A DNA stretch of 43,224 nucleotides from Flavobacteriales bacterium (GCA_013360395.1 JABWBQ010000024.1:1-43224), one strand, 5' to 3'. Shown: positions 35,536-43,224, counted from the stretch's first letter. Program-made: numbers and translations. The notes: generated by a model from the letters alone, not told the origin.

Positions 35536-36807
35536 TCACCCTTCCACACATTCAGCAAGTGCCTCCCCGAACCTGTACACATCCTCGAAGCTGTTGTACA
35601 TGGGCACGGGGGCCATGCGCAGCACGTCGGGTTCGCGCCAGTCGCAGAACACGCCACGCGCGGTGAGGCGGTCGAAGATGCCGCGCCCATCGCCGTTCAC
35701 CAGGATGGACAGCTGCGCGCCGCTCTGTGCGGGGTCCTGCGGGGTGATGATGTTGAACATTCCCCCATGCGTGTCCGAGATGCCTTCGATGATCCAACGC
35801 AGGTAACCCGTGAGGTGGATGCTCTTGGCCCGCAGGCGTTCCATGCCCGCGCGGTCGAACTGCTCCAGCGCCACACGATGCACCGCCATGGGGAGCACGG
35901 GGGCGTTGCTCACCTGCCAGGCTTCCGCCGTGGGCATGGGTTTGAAGGTGCGCTCCATCCTGAAGCGTTCCCGCTTGTCGTGCCCCCACCATCCGGCGAA
36001 CCTTGGAAGCTCCGTGCCCAGGTGCCGTTGATGCACGAAAGCCCCGGCCACACCGCCCGGACCGCTGTTCAAATACTTGTAGCTGCACCAGCAGGCGAAG
36101 TCGGGACCATCGTCGTGCAGTTTCAGGTGCAGATTGCCCGCGCCGTGCGCCAGATCGAAACCGGCGAACGCACCCACCTGGTGCGCCGCGTCGGTGATGC
36201 CCTTGAGGTCGAAGGCCTGTCCGGTGAGGAAGTTCACACCGCCGAAACAGACCAGCGCCAGCGCATCGCCCAGTTCGTTGATCTTCGCGATGATATCCTC
36301 CGGCCGCAACGTGTGTTCGCCGGGGCGCGGCCGCACCTCCATCAGGCACTGGTCCGGGTCCAGCCCGTGGAACCTGATCTGCGAAGCCAGGGCGTAGGTG
36401 TCGCTGGGGAACGGGCGCTGCTCGGTGAGGATCTTCACACGCCTGCCCTTCGGGCGATAGAACGACACCAAAAGGAAGTGCAGGTTGCTGGTGAGCTGGT
36501 TCATCACCACCACCTCCTCCTGCAACGCGCCCACGAGCCGGGCGGTGCTGGCGGTGAGTTCCTCGTGGTAGCTGTACCACGGATGCTTCGCGCGGAAATG
36601 GCCCTCCACGCCGAGTCCCGCCCAGTCGTCCAGTTCCTGCTTCAGTGCAGCGGCGGCGGCCTTGGGTTGCAGGCCGAGCGAGTTGCCGGTGAAATAGATG
36701 GCGGCACGGCCATCGTGTTCCGGGAAGAGGAACTCCGTGCGGAAGGGGCGCAGCGGATCGGCCGCGTCTTGGGCTTGGGCGTAGGCCAGGCTGTTCTCGA
36801 AGGTCAT
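35536..36807 (-). CDS. kynU: kynureninase
   Basis: The 423-residue PLP enzyme cleaves kynurenine or 3-hydroxykynurenine to (3-hydroxy)anthranilate and alanine. Landmarks are YFTGNSLGLQPK, WYSYHEELTASTARLVGA, VVMNQLTSNLHFLL, GFDLAHGAGN and the PLP lysine in CWCSYKYLNSGPGG. WWGHDKRERFRMER and the C-terminal DWREPDVLRMAPVPMYNSFEDVYRF complete the active site. With Kmo it converts kynurenine to 3-hydroxyanthranilate, a route to quinolinate and NAD in Bacteroidota; the remaining genes (tdo, haaO) are not in the window. An exact TACTTTTG -7 element ends nine bases before the ATG, so kynU probably has its own start site although a UbiA-type gene fragment precedes it. Confidence 0.95.
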   Translation of the reverse strand: MTFENSLAYAQAQDAADPLRPFRTEFLFPEHDGRAAIYFTGNSLGLQPKAAAAALKQELDDWAGLGVEGHFRAKHPWYSYHEELTASTARLVGALQEEVVVMNQLTSNLHFLLVSFYRPKGRRVKILTEQRPFPSDTYALASQIRFHGLDPDQCLMEVRPRPGEHTLRPEDIIAKINELGDALALVCFGGVNFLTGQAFDLKGITDAAHQVGAFAGFDLAHGAGNLHLKLHDDGPDFACWCSYKYLNSGPGGVAGAFVHQRHLGTELPRFAGWWGHDKRERFRMERTFKPMPTAEAWQVSNAPVLPMAVHRVALEQFDRAGMERLRAKSIHLTGYLRWIIEGISDTHGGMFNIITPQDPAQSGAQLSILVNGDGRGIFDRLTARGVFCDWREPDVLRMAPVPMYNSFEDVYRFGEALAECVEG

Positions 36808-36816
36808 GTGCACGGC

Positions 36817-36824
36817 CAAAAGTA
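36817..36824 (-). promoter_or_regulatory. Bacteroidota -7 promoter element (TACTTTTG) for kynU
   Basis: An exact TAnnTTTG match on the minus strand, nine bases before the kynU ATG, in the 41-base gap behind the UbiA fragment. No clear -33 partner is seen. Confidence 0.45.
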
Positions 36825-36848
36825 GCTGCCCGGGCGGGCCGCGGGGGA

Positions 36849-37847
36849 TCAGGTCGCCGCGGCCAGGGCCACCACCAGCGGGGGCAGCAGCAGGGCGCCG
36901 TCCAGCAGCAGCCCGAAGTGGAGGGCGCTGCGCGCCGGTGTGCTTCGGGCCACCAGCACGGCGATCGGAAGGTAGGCCAGGGCCGCCACGGCAAGGCCCG
37001 TCGATCCCGGGGCCGCCGGGTGCCCGGCCGACCAGGCGGGTGTGCCGAACGCCAGGGCGGCGAGCGCTGCCGCCGGGCAGAGCATGAGGGCGGCCGCCAG
37101 GGTGCGCGTGCCCCGCGATCCCAGCAGGTGCGGGAGGGTCAGCACGGTGCCGCGGTCGATGTCGCGATCGCGCAGGTCGAACACCATGGCGATGGCCATG
37201 AAGAAGCACATCTGCATGGCGAACAGGCCGGCGGTGCCCTGCGGAGGTCGCTCGTTCACCCCCGGCGTTGCGGGCAGGCCCACGGTGACCCAGGCCCAGC
37301 ACGCCGCGATCAGGAAGACCTTGAGCAGCGGCACGCGCCGCAGGCCGAGCAGCCCGGGCAGGATGCCGCAGGCCGACAACACGGCGAAATTGGCCTTCCT
37401 GACCCAACTCTCCGCTTCCGCCGGGTCCCAGGTCATGCCGAGGCCTAGGTGTTCGAGCACGCTCGCCGCCGTCAGGCCGCGCTTGGGCGGGACGCAGCGG
37501 TCGGTCACGAGCAGCACGGGGCAGCCCGCTCCCGCCGCGATCACGCTGCCCGCGACCTCCAGCGGCGCATGCGTCTCGAACCCTTCGTGCGGCGGCATGA
37601 CGCACACGAGGTCCTCGATGTCCTTGCACGGGATGTTGGCGTGCGCGCGGGCGGCCTCGGCGAAGGCGATCACCTCCTCCACCGTGACCCCCTTCCAGCG
37701 CAGCGCGATCAGGAACGCGCCGATCTGGATCTCGCTCTGCCCCCCCGCGATCAGGAGCTCGAACGCCCGGTAGGCCTCCTCGCGCGTCAGGTTGCGGCCG
37801 TCGCGCTTGGCCGAACCGAGCAAGCGCACGAGGTCGCGGAGGATCAT
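36849..37847 (-). CDS. chimeric frame: TrpD2-like N-terminal fragment joined to UbiA-type prenyltransferase C-terminal fragment
   Basis: The 332-residue frame is two unrelated half-proteins. Residues 1 to about 155 are the N-terminal part of an anthranilate-phosphoribosyltransferase-like (TrpD2/YbiB type) protein: the helical start (TREEAYRAFELLIAGGQSEI), IGAFLIALRWKGVTVEE and an AGSVIAAGAGCPVLL phosphoribosyl-binding-fold segment. The C-terminal half of that family is missing. Residues about 173-332 are the membrane helices of a UbiA-type protein (LLKVFLIAACWAWVTV, then FDLRDRDIDRG with the second Asp-rich motif); its N-terminal helices and first Asp-rich motif are missing. Neither half can be functional as drawn. 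The junction lies between about 37335 and 37445. Because gene content on either side also differs by phylum, I treat this as an assembly join, not a natural fusion. Confidence 0.8.
   Translation of the reverse strand: MILRDLVRLLGSAKRDGRNLTREEAYRAFELLIAGGQSEIQIGAFLIALRWKGVTVEEVIAFAEAARAHANIPCKDIEDLVCVMPPHEGFETHAPLEVAGSVIAAGAGCPVLLVTDRCVPPKRGLTAASVLEHLGLGMTWDPAEAESWVRKANFAVLSACGILPGLLGLRRVPLLKVFLIAACWAWVTVGLPATPGVNERPPQGTAGLFAMQMCFFMAIAMVFDLRDRDIDRGTVLTLPHLLGSRGTRTLAAALMLCPAAALAALAFGTPAWSAGHPAAPGSTGLAVAALAYLPIAVLVARSTPARSALHFGLLLDGALLLPPLVVALAAAT
37335..37445. other. probable assembly junction between two genomes
   Basis: This interval brackets the switch from UbiA-like coding sequence (left, Bacteroidota) to TrpD2-like coding sequence (right). 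The peptide across it, ILPGLLGLRRVPLL, could belong partly to either family, so a short GC-rich shared stretch may have caused the join. The exact base cannot be fixed by eye. Confidence 0.65.
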
Positions 37848-38030
37848 CGGGGTTCCGGGGCGAAATGGCCGCGGTCTGGGCGGCGTTGCGACGGCCGTAA
37901 GTCGGGCGCCGGTCGCGGGTTACCCTAGCAGCGCCGGCCGGAGTCGGCAATGCGCCCGGCAGGGGTCGGTCGAGGGCTTGGGGAGCGCCTTTCGGGACAC
38001 GTTAGCCCACGGGGTGGAAAGCGATGTAAA

Positions 38031-38062
38031 AGCCCGCGCCACAAGGACTTGTGACGCGGGCT
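38031..38062 (-). terminator. intrinsic terminator of the amidohydrolase operon
   Basis: AGCCCGCG/CGCGGGCT and, after one mismatch, CACAA/TTGTG form a long stem around GGAC. On the minus strand it is followed by TTTTAC. It starts 31 bases after the stop at 38094. The remaining gap (37848-38030) shows no gene. Confidence 0.88.
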
Positions 38063-38093
38063 CGATGTGGATAACCGGTGCAGGCGGCGGGGA

Positions 38094-39509
38094 TCAGCCG
38101 TCCTTCGGCGGATCCTTCGGCGGGTCGTCGGGCTTGGTCTCGTCACCCTCCTTGGGAGCCTCCTCGGGCTTGGCTTCGGCGCCTTCCTTCGGCTCCTCCG
38201 CCTCGCCCTTGTCCTTGCGCTCCTCCGGGGCGAGCTGCGTCGACGGGCGCGGCCGGATGTGGGCGTAGAAGAGCTCCTGCGACTTGTCGTAGACGAGCTT
38301 GCCCTCAACCACCGTGTACTGGACCAGCGACTGGTAGTGCATGACGTCGCCGTCGAGCACGATCAGGTCGCAGTCCTTGCCCTTCTCGAGGCTGCCGACG
38401 CGGTGCGACACGCCGAGCAGGCGCGCCGGGACGATCGTGATCGACTCGAGCGCCGCCTGATCGGTCAGGCCGCCGCGCACCGCGAAGCCCGCCTCGATCG
38501 GCAGGTGCAGGATGTCGCGGCCGGCGATCCCGCCGAGGTCGACGCCCGTGGTCGACGGGATCACGCACACCTGCACGCCCGAGCGGTGCAGGATCGCGGC
38601 GTTCTCGATGCTCGAGCCGCCGTCGCGCACGAGCTGCTCTTCCTTGTCGCGGCGGTCGCGCGGCGTGATGACGGCGTAGGCGCCGGCGCGGCCGAGCTCG
38701 TCCGCCACCGTCCAGCCCTCGATGCAGCCGTCGATCACCGGACGGAAGCCGAAGCGCTGGGCGAGGCGCGCGATCTCGAGCAGGTCCTCGCGGTTGGAGG
38801 CGTTGAAGCGCGCCAGCACGCGGCCTTCGAGGATCGAGCGCACGGTCGAGTCGACGCCGCTCGCCGCGGGCTCCTTCAGGTCCTTGTTGTCGCGCTTCTT
38901 CTCCTCCCACTCGCGGTACTCGCGCAGGTAGCGCGCCGCGCGCTCGAAGCGCTCGTTCATCTCGCGCTTGCCCTGCGGGTTGGAGTTGGTGAACGACAAG
39001 GTCGCGAGGTAGCGCTCGCGCAGCACGACGCCCTTGATCTCGCGCCGCTTGAGCTTGAGCGCCACGTTGGACTGGCCGGCGGTCGTGATGCCGCTCGCCA
39101 GCGCCAGCGTCATGCGCTGGTTGTACGGGTCGACCGAGTCGGCGAAGTCGCCACCGGTGTTGCCGAACAGGCCCGCCGAGTTGATCGCGACGAGGCCGGG
39201 GTAGACCCGCAGGCCCGCGGCGTCGAGCGTCTTGGCCTCCGTCGGAACCTCGACGTCGTGACCGATCGACTCGATCACGCCGTTCTTGGAGAGCACCGTC
39301 GCGCCGCGCAGGACCGCGCCCGTGCCGGTGTAGACGTCGCCGTTGAGCACGGCGAACCACTCGTCCTTCTTCTCTTCCTTCTTCTTCTCCTCCTCCTTCT
39401 TCTCGCCCTCCTGGGCGGACGAAGGCGAGCCGAAGGACGGCAGGGCGAAGCCCATGCAGGCGCTGAACGCGAGGACGCTCAGCGAACGACGATCGATCCA
39501 GAACTTCAT
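38094..39509 (-). CDS. exported amidohydrolase-superfamily protein lacking metal ligands (probable pseudoenzyme)
   Basis: The 471-residue protein has a signal peptide with a twin-arginine-like start (DRRSLSVLAF), cut near SAQE. A Lys/Glu-rich linker (about 34-50) and an imidazolonepropionase-like fold (about 52-425) follow. The superfamily frame is clear: ends with ESITIVPARLLGVSHRVGSLEKGKDCDLIVLDGD. But the catalytic residues are gone. The HxH after PGL is replaced (VYPGLVAINSAG), the histidine of the family SHG/DHG motif is glycine (VIDGCIEGW), and the TDAP aspartate region reads VCVIPSTTG. The C-terminal 60 residues are a Pro/Glu/Lys/Asp-rich tail. The start overlaps the previous stop by 4 bases (ATGA), with a purine-rich GGAGAGGTGAAGGA just before it. 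Last gene of the operon. Confidence 0.8.
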   Translation of the reverse strand: MKFWIDRRSLSVLAFSACMGFALPSFGSPSSAQEGEKKEEEKKKEEKKDEWFAVLNGDVYTGTGAVLRGATVLSKNGVIESIGHDVEVPTEAKTLDAAGLRVYPGLVAINSAGLFGNTGGDFADSVDPYNQRMTLALASGITTAGQSNVALKLKRREIKGVVLRERYLATLSFTNSNPQGKREMNERFERAARYLREYREWEEKKRDNKDLKEPAASGVDSTVRSILEGRVLARFNASNREDLLEIARLAQRFGFRPVIDGCIEGWTVADELGRAGAYAVITPRDRRDKEEQLVRDGGSSIENAAILHRSGVQVCVIPSTTGVDLGGIAGRDILHLPIEAGFAVRGGLTDQAALESITIVPARLLGVSHRVGSLEKGKDCDLIVLDGDVMHYQSLVQYTVVEGKLVYDKSQELFYAHIRPRPSTQLAPEERKDKGEAEEPKEGAEAKPEEAPKEGDETKPDDPPKDPPKDG

Positions 39510-40762
39510 TCCTTCACCTCTCCGAACACGAACTCGCCGTCGAGCATCACGGCCTCCACGTTGGTCGTCGGTTCCAGCGGGTCACCCGACAGGAACAGCA
39601 GGTTGGCGGTCTTGCCCTTCTCGAGGCTGCCGAGCTGCTTGTCGAGCCCGAGCACCGCCGCGGGCTCGAGCGTGAGCCCGCGCAGCGCCGCATCGCGCGC
39701 GAGGCCCGCGCCGACGATCTCGCCGACGTGGCGCCGCCACGCGACGTGGTCCTGGATGGTGTCGTTGCGCGGCTTGAAGGCGATCTTCGCGCCCGCCGTC
39801 GCGAACTCCATCGCGAGGTTGCGCTGGCGCATCGTGCCGGGCACGAGCGTGATCTGCGGCTCCATCACCAGGCGCACGCCGCGCTTGCCGATCTCCTCGG
39901 TGACCTCGTAGATGTCGATCTCGCGCGTCATGACCACGCGCAGCGCGTAGTCGAACTTGCGCTCGCCGATCGCGTCGAGCCAGTGCGCCCAGTCGGCCGC
40001 CTGCGTGATGCTCACGAGCATCCCGAGCTCGCCATCGCGCACCTGCACGAACGGCTTGACCTTCGGATCGGCCTCCGGCGGGACGAAGGTCTTCTTGTCG
40101 TCCTTCTTCTCCTCCGCCTTGGCCTCGCCTTCCTTCTTCTCCTCTTCCTTCTTGTCGGAGCCCTTGGACTTGTTGTCCTTCTCCCACTTCTCCTTGGCCT
40201 TCTTGACCTTGTCGTCGTACTCGTCGACCTTGGTCCACGCGTCGCGCACGAGCTTCTTCGAGGCCGAGTTGGCGCGGAAGTACACCTTCAGGTACGCGTC
40301 CTCGTCGACGACCATGTCGCCGATCGCCTTGCCCTTGGGGCGCAGCGCGGCCGCGTGACCGGGAACACCGGTGCCCGGCGGGTAGAGGCCGAGCGTGGTG
40401 ACGCCGGCTTCGAGCGCTTCCTTGTAGTCGGGGTGCCGCGGATCGATCTCCGGAGTCGGCGAGGCCTCGGGGTTGAACTCCTGACCCGCGCGGCTCTCGA
40501 CGCCAAGGCGCGTGTAGCAGCTCACGAGGCCGGGCATCACGACCCATTCGGGACGCTCGATCACGGGGATGCCGCGCGCGACGGGCAGGTCCGCGCCGAT
40601 CTCCACGATCTTGCCATTGTCGACGAGGATCACGGCGTGGTCGATCGGGCCGTGGGACACGGTCTCGGCCCGGCCGACCTTGATGGCGACGAGGCCGCCC
40701 GAGGGATCGACCGGCCCGGTGAGCACCGGCGCCAGCGCGAGGAGGGTGGTGAGGATGGTCAT
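39506..40762 (-). CDS. exported amidohydrolase-superfamily protein lacking metal ligands (probable pseudoenzyme)
   Basis: The 418-residue protein has a short N-terminal signal-like segment (MTILTTLLALAPVLTGP) and an imidazolonepropionase-like fold. The family ending is present (LTLEPAAVLGLDKQLGSLEKGKTANLLFLSGDPLEP). The metal site is not: the position of HxH reads VMPGLVSCYTRLG, the position of the second histidine reads VVMTREIDIYEV, and the NTDAP aspartate region reads IAFKPRNDT. A highly charged insert of about 45 residues, almost all Lys, Glu, Asp and Ala (about 185-235), replaces a normal loop. It overlaps the next gene by 4 bases and follows the active-type gene at 40793 after a 30-base gap. 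Pairing with the neighbouring paralogue is possible but unproven. Confidence 0.8.
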   Translation of the reverse strand: MTILTTLLALAPVLTGPVDPSGGLVAIKVGRAETVSHGPIDHAVILVDNGKIVEIGADLPVARGIPVIERPEWVVMPGLVSCYTRLGVESRAGQEFNPEASPTPEIDPRHPDYKEALEAGVTTLGLYPPGTGVPGHAAALRPKGKAIGDMVVDEDAYLKVYFRANSASKKLVRDAWTKVDEYDDKVKKAKEKWEKDNKSKGSDKKEEEKKEGEAKAEEKKDDKKTFVPPEADPKVKPFVQVRDGELGMLVSITQAADWAHWLDAIGERKFDYALRVVMTREIDIYEVTEEIGKRGVRLVMEPQITLVPGTMRQRNLAMEFATAGAKIAFKPRNDTIQDHVAWRRHVGEIVGAGLARDAALRGLTLEPAAVLGLDKQLGSLEKGKTANLLFLSGDPLEPTTNVEAVMLDGEFVFGEVKE

Positions 40763-40792
40763 GACGTTCTCTTCTTCTGTTCGTCTGCGCGA

Positions 40793-42049
40793 CTAGAACC
40801 TCTGGCGGTCCCGCACGCGGTCGTACTCGAGCTTGCCTTCGATCCAGACCGACTCGACGGACGCCCGCGGATCGAGCGGGTCGCCGTGCCACAGGACGAT
40901 GTCCGCGTGGCGGCCGGGCCGCAGGCTGCCCACCAAGGCGTCGATGCCGAACGACTTGGCGGGGTTGACCGTGCAGGCCTTGAGCATCAGGTAGGAATCC
41001 GCGCCGTAGCGCGCGCCCATCGTGCTCTGCAGGAAGAGCTCTTCCTGCGGCATCACGGGGGCGTCCGTGTTGACGGTGATCAGGTTCGCGCCGGCCTTCG
41101 CGTAGCGCTCGGGCGTGCCGACCCACTCGCCTTCGGACTGGCGCCAGTCGAACGTGCGCGGGCCGAGGTTGACCGGAATGCCGATGCGCGCGGCGTAGGG
41201 CGCGACCTTCCAGCCGTCGAAGCAGCCGTGGCTGAGCACCGGCTTCGTGGCGGGGTAGCGCTCGCCCCACATCTCGATCGTCGTGTGCACGGCGTCGCTG
41301 CCGGCGGTGTGGATGAGCACCGGCAGCTCGCCCTTGACGACCTTTTGGAGGTTGGCGAGCGACTTGTCGTCGCGGCCGGCCGCGTTGGCGGCCTCGGCGC
41401 GCTGCAACGCGTCCTCGATCGTCCACGCCATGCCCGTGCGCGTCGCGCCGAGGTCGCCGCGGCGCTCGGGGTTGTAAGCCTGCGCGACCTTCATGCCACC
41501 GGGGTCGGCGAGCACGCAGCCTTCGTAGCTCCCGCTGCAGCGTGTCTTGTAGAGCACGCCGAAGCCGGAGTTGTTCGTGCCGCTGCCGGGGATGCCGAAA
41601 AGCGTCGTCACGCCCGCGGAACAGGCGCGCTGGATGTCGGGGTTGGCCGGGACGATCGTCGGCGACGTGCGGTACTCGGGGTTCATCGCGAGCACCATGT
41701 CGTTGATGTCGCCCCAGCCGCCGGTCTGGATGTGCGAGTGCAGGTCGATCAGGCCCGGCGTCGCCCACAGCGTCGGCGCCTCGACGAGCTCGTAGCCCTC
41801 GGGCAGCTCGACCACCGGCCCGGCGTAGTCGACCTTCGAGCCGCGCACGACCACGAGGCCCGGCGCGAACACGTCGTCGGCCTCGTTGAGCGTGAACACC
41901 TTGCCGCACAGGAGCGCGAAGCCCTGCTCACCCTGCGCGAGCGGCTGGATCGCGCCGAGTTCGGCGTCGCGCGGCGCTTCCTGCTTGCGCGGAGCCGCGC
42001 AGGCGCCGAGCGAAAGCCCCAACGCCACGATGGCGAGCTTGCTCACCAT
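40793..42049 (-). CDS. amidohydrolase-family lipoprotein with intact metal site
   Basis: The 418-residue protein starts with a lipoprotein signal: MVSKLAIVALGLSLGAC, lipobox LGAC, lipidated Cys at 17, so it is probably anchored facing the periplasm. The catalytic residues of the amidohydrolase superfamily are all visible: HSH in PGLIDLHSHI, a lysine in GGMKVAQAY, histidines in VLIHTAGSD and VLSHGCFDGW, and the aspartate in VNTDAPV. The ending ALVGSLRPGRHADIVLWHGDPLDP is typical of imidazolonepropionase/dihydroorotase-like hydrolases. Substrate unknown. The start at 42049 overlaps the upstream gene by seven bases. Closest relative in the window is that upstream gene (shared GDINDM, IPGSGTN, NTDAPV). 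Confidence 0.85.
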   Translation of the reverse strand: MVSKLAIVALGLSLGACAAPRKQEAPRDAELGAIQPLAQGEQGFALLCGKVFTLNEADDVFAPGLVVVRGSKVDYAGPVVELPEGYELVEAPTLWATPGLIDLHSHIQTGGWGDINDMVLAMNPEYRTSPTIVPANPDIQRACSAGVTTLFGIPGSGTNNSGFGVLYKTRCSGSYEGCVLADPGGMKVAQAYNPERRGDLGATRTGMAWTIEDALQRAEAANAAGRDDKSLANLQKVVKGELPVLIHTAGSDAVHTTIEMWGERYPATKPVLSHGCFDGWKVAPYAARIGIPVNLGPRTFDWRQSEGEWVGTPERYAKAGANLITVNTDAPVMPQEELFLQSTMGARYGADSYLMLKACTVNPAKSFGIDALVGSLRPGRHADIVLWHGDPLDPRASVESVWIEGKLEYDRVRDRQRF

Positions 42050-43224
42050 CGCCGCACCGCCTTCGCGTGGTCGTAGACCTCGCGGCCTTCGATGTAGACG
42101 CGCTGCACCCACGAGCGCGGGTCGGCCGGATCGCCGGTGATGACCGTGATGTCGGCGTCCTTGCCACGTTCGAGGCTGCCGACACGCTCGTCGATGCCCG
42201 CGACGACGGCGGGAACGATCGTGAGGCCGCGCACCGCCTGCATGTCGCTCGGATCGAAGCCGTACTTGATCGAGACGCCCGCCTGCAGCGGCAATTCTTC
42301 GGCCGGCACGACCGGTGCGTCCGTGTTGAAGCCGATCTTCGAGAGCCCGCGGCGCTGGAACTCGCCGGCGCAGGAGAAGATCGCGCCGTCGGTGTAGTGG
42401 CGGCCTTCGGGCGTGTCGACCTCGCGCGGGCCGCAGATCGCAGCGACGCCCAAGCGCTCGGCCTCCGGCGTCGCGAGGAACCCGCCCCACTCGCCGTGGT
42501 CGATGAACACGTCGAGCCCGAACTCCTGCTTGAGGATGCGGATCGTCGCGTGCACCAGCTGGTACATCTGCGTGTGCGTCGAGATCTGCGCCTCGCCCTT
42601 CGAGAGCGCGCGGAAGGTCTCGTACTGCGGATCGACGTGCGGCCGCGGGCCCGCGCCGCGCTCGAAGGCCTCCCAGCGCCGCGCATAGCCGAGTCCACGC
42701 CGCACGCTGGTGCGGATGTGGAAGTTCATCATCGAGCGGCCCATGCCGTAGGCCCAGCGCGTCGGGTTGTCGCCCTGCGCCACCTTCATCGAGCCCGGGT
42801 CGCGCAGGCGCGAGGCCTCGAACGTGTCGAGGCCGGTCTTCATCAGGATCCCTTGCCCGCCGATGTTCGTGCCGGAGCCGGGGATGAACAGGATCGTCGT
42901 CACGCCCGCGGAGAGCGCGCGCAACAGGTTCGGCGTCTGCGGCACGACGGCCACGCTCACGCGCAGGCCTTCGTTGGTCTGGTAGACCATGTCGTTGATG
43001 TCGCCCGTGCCGCCGATGTGGCTGTGCAGGTCGATCATGCCCGGCATGAGCCACGCGTCGCCGAGGTCGACGAGCTCGTAGCCTTCCGGCGGTTGCGCGT
43101 CCGCGCGCGCGGCGACACGCTCGATCTTGCCGTCGCGCACGAGCACGAGCACGTCGTCGACGACCTGCTCACCATCCCAGGACGCGACCAGCGCCTTGGC
43201 GGCCGCGAGCGCGAGGCCCGGGCC
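42043..43224 (-). CDS. amidohydrolase-family protein with intact metal site (5' end outside the window)
   Basis: At least 393 residues; the frame is open to the right edge, so the true start and any signal peptide are missing. The visible N-terminus (AAAKALVASWDGEQVVDDVLVLVRDGKI) is already the beta-sandwich start of the superfamily. Metal ligands are present: HSH in PGMIDLHSHIGG, lysine in GSMKVAQGDN, histidines in ISTHTQMY and FIDHGEWGG, aspartate in FNTDAPVVP; the ending is RVGSLERGKDADITVITGDPADP. It is a clear paralogue of the lipoprotein gene that follows. A GTG at 43152 could be mistaken for the start but cuts into the conserved sandwich. First gene of the visible operon; the promoter is not in the window. 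Confidence 0.85.
   Translation of the reverse strand, partial: GPGLALAAAKALVASWDGEQVVDDVLVLVRDGKIERVAARADAQPPEGYELVDLGDAWLMPGMIDLHSHIGGTGDINDMVYQTNEGLRVSVAVVPQTPNLLRALSAGVTTILFIPGSGTNIGGQGILMKTGLDTFEASRLRDPGSMKVAQGDNPTRWAYGMGRSMMNFHIRTSVRRGLGYARRWEAFERGAGPRPHVDPQYETFRALSKGEAQISTHTQMYQLVHATIRILKQEFGLDVFIDHGEWGGFLATPEAERLGVAAICGPREVDTPEGRHYTDGAIFSCAGEFQRRGLSKIGFNTDAPVVPAEELPLQAGVSIKYGFDPSDMQAVRGLTIVPAVVAGIDERVGSLERGKDADITVITGDPADPRSWVQRVYIEGREVYDHAKAVRRW

Noticed and set aside
36849-37847. A novel natural TrpD-prenyltransferase fusion enzyme
   Set aside because: Both halves lack essential parts of their families and the flanking gene content changes at the same place, so an assembly join explains it better. 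Kept as a finding about data quality.

Overview
The window holds two different pieces of DNA. Positions 1 to about 37.34 kb look like a GC-rich Bacteroidota (probably Flavobacteriales-like) chromosome. Markers are a type IX secretion sortase of the PorU2 kind with its PorV/PorQ partner, a secreted protein with a type IX sorting tail, DUF5686 and giant beta-propeller/barrel outer-membrane proteins, a half-size TauE/SafE permease, a Bacteroidota-style RecQ, and several TAnnTTTG (-7) promoter elements just before start codons. From about 37.45 kb to the end the gene content changes completely: a TrpD2-like fragment and four consecutive secreted amidohydrolase-family genes with Lys/Glu-rich inserts. 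I would guess a planctomycete or similar source for that part, but this is inference. The switch falls inside one open reading frame (36849-37847) whose first half is TrpD2-like and whose second half is a UbiA-type membrane prenyltransferase, each truncated. The simplest reading is an assembly chimera.

Layout, left part. The end of secA (+, 2-169) converges on a TonB-C-terminal protein. Next, on the minus strand, come gmhA-yifB, a decayed ORF6N gene, a dsbD operon carrying three DsbD-alpha-like modules, a small conserved protein, and pabB-tilS. A type IX cargo gene (+) converges on lnt across a good terminator. lnt is the last gene of a PorV/PorQ-porU2-lnt run. Divergent from that run are pssA and purS (+). 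The minus-strand run tatC-DUF5686-lptB converges on purS, and recQ (+) diverges from tatC. A 0.43 kb heptamer-repeat array separates recQ from a minus-strand set: a propeller/barrel protein, a TSUP permease and an M20 amidohydrolase. A metallo-beta-lactamase-fold hydrolase (+) follows, then a barrel-like protein, kmo, kynU and the UbiA fragment (all minus).

Functional themes in the left part are envelope biogenesis and export (SecA, TatC, LptB, Lnt, PssA, GmhA, DsbD, T9SS sortase), folate and purine synthesis (PabB, PurS), and tryptophan catabolism through the kynurenine route (Kmo, KynU).

Layout, right part. Four amidohydrolase-superfamily genes lie head to tail on the minus strand with overlaps or short gaps, and end at a strong intrinsic terminator at 38031-38062. 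Two keep the metal-binding residues; the two promoter-distal ones have lost them and look like pseudoenzymes. The first gene runs off the right edge of the window.

I see no tRNA, rRNA, CRISPR array, insertion sequence or replication origin. The only gene-free stretch over 300 bases is 27048-27543, which is mostly the heptamer repeat.
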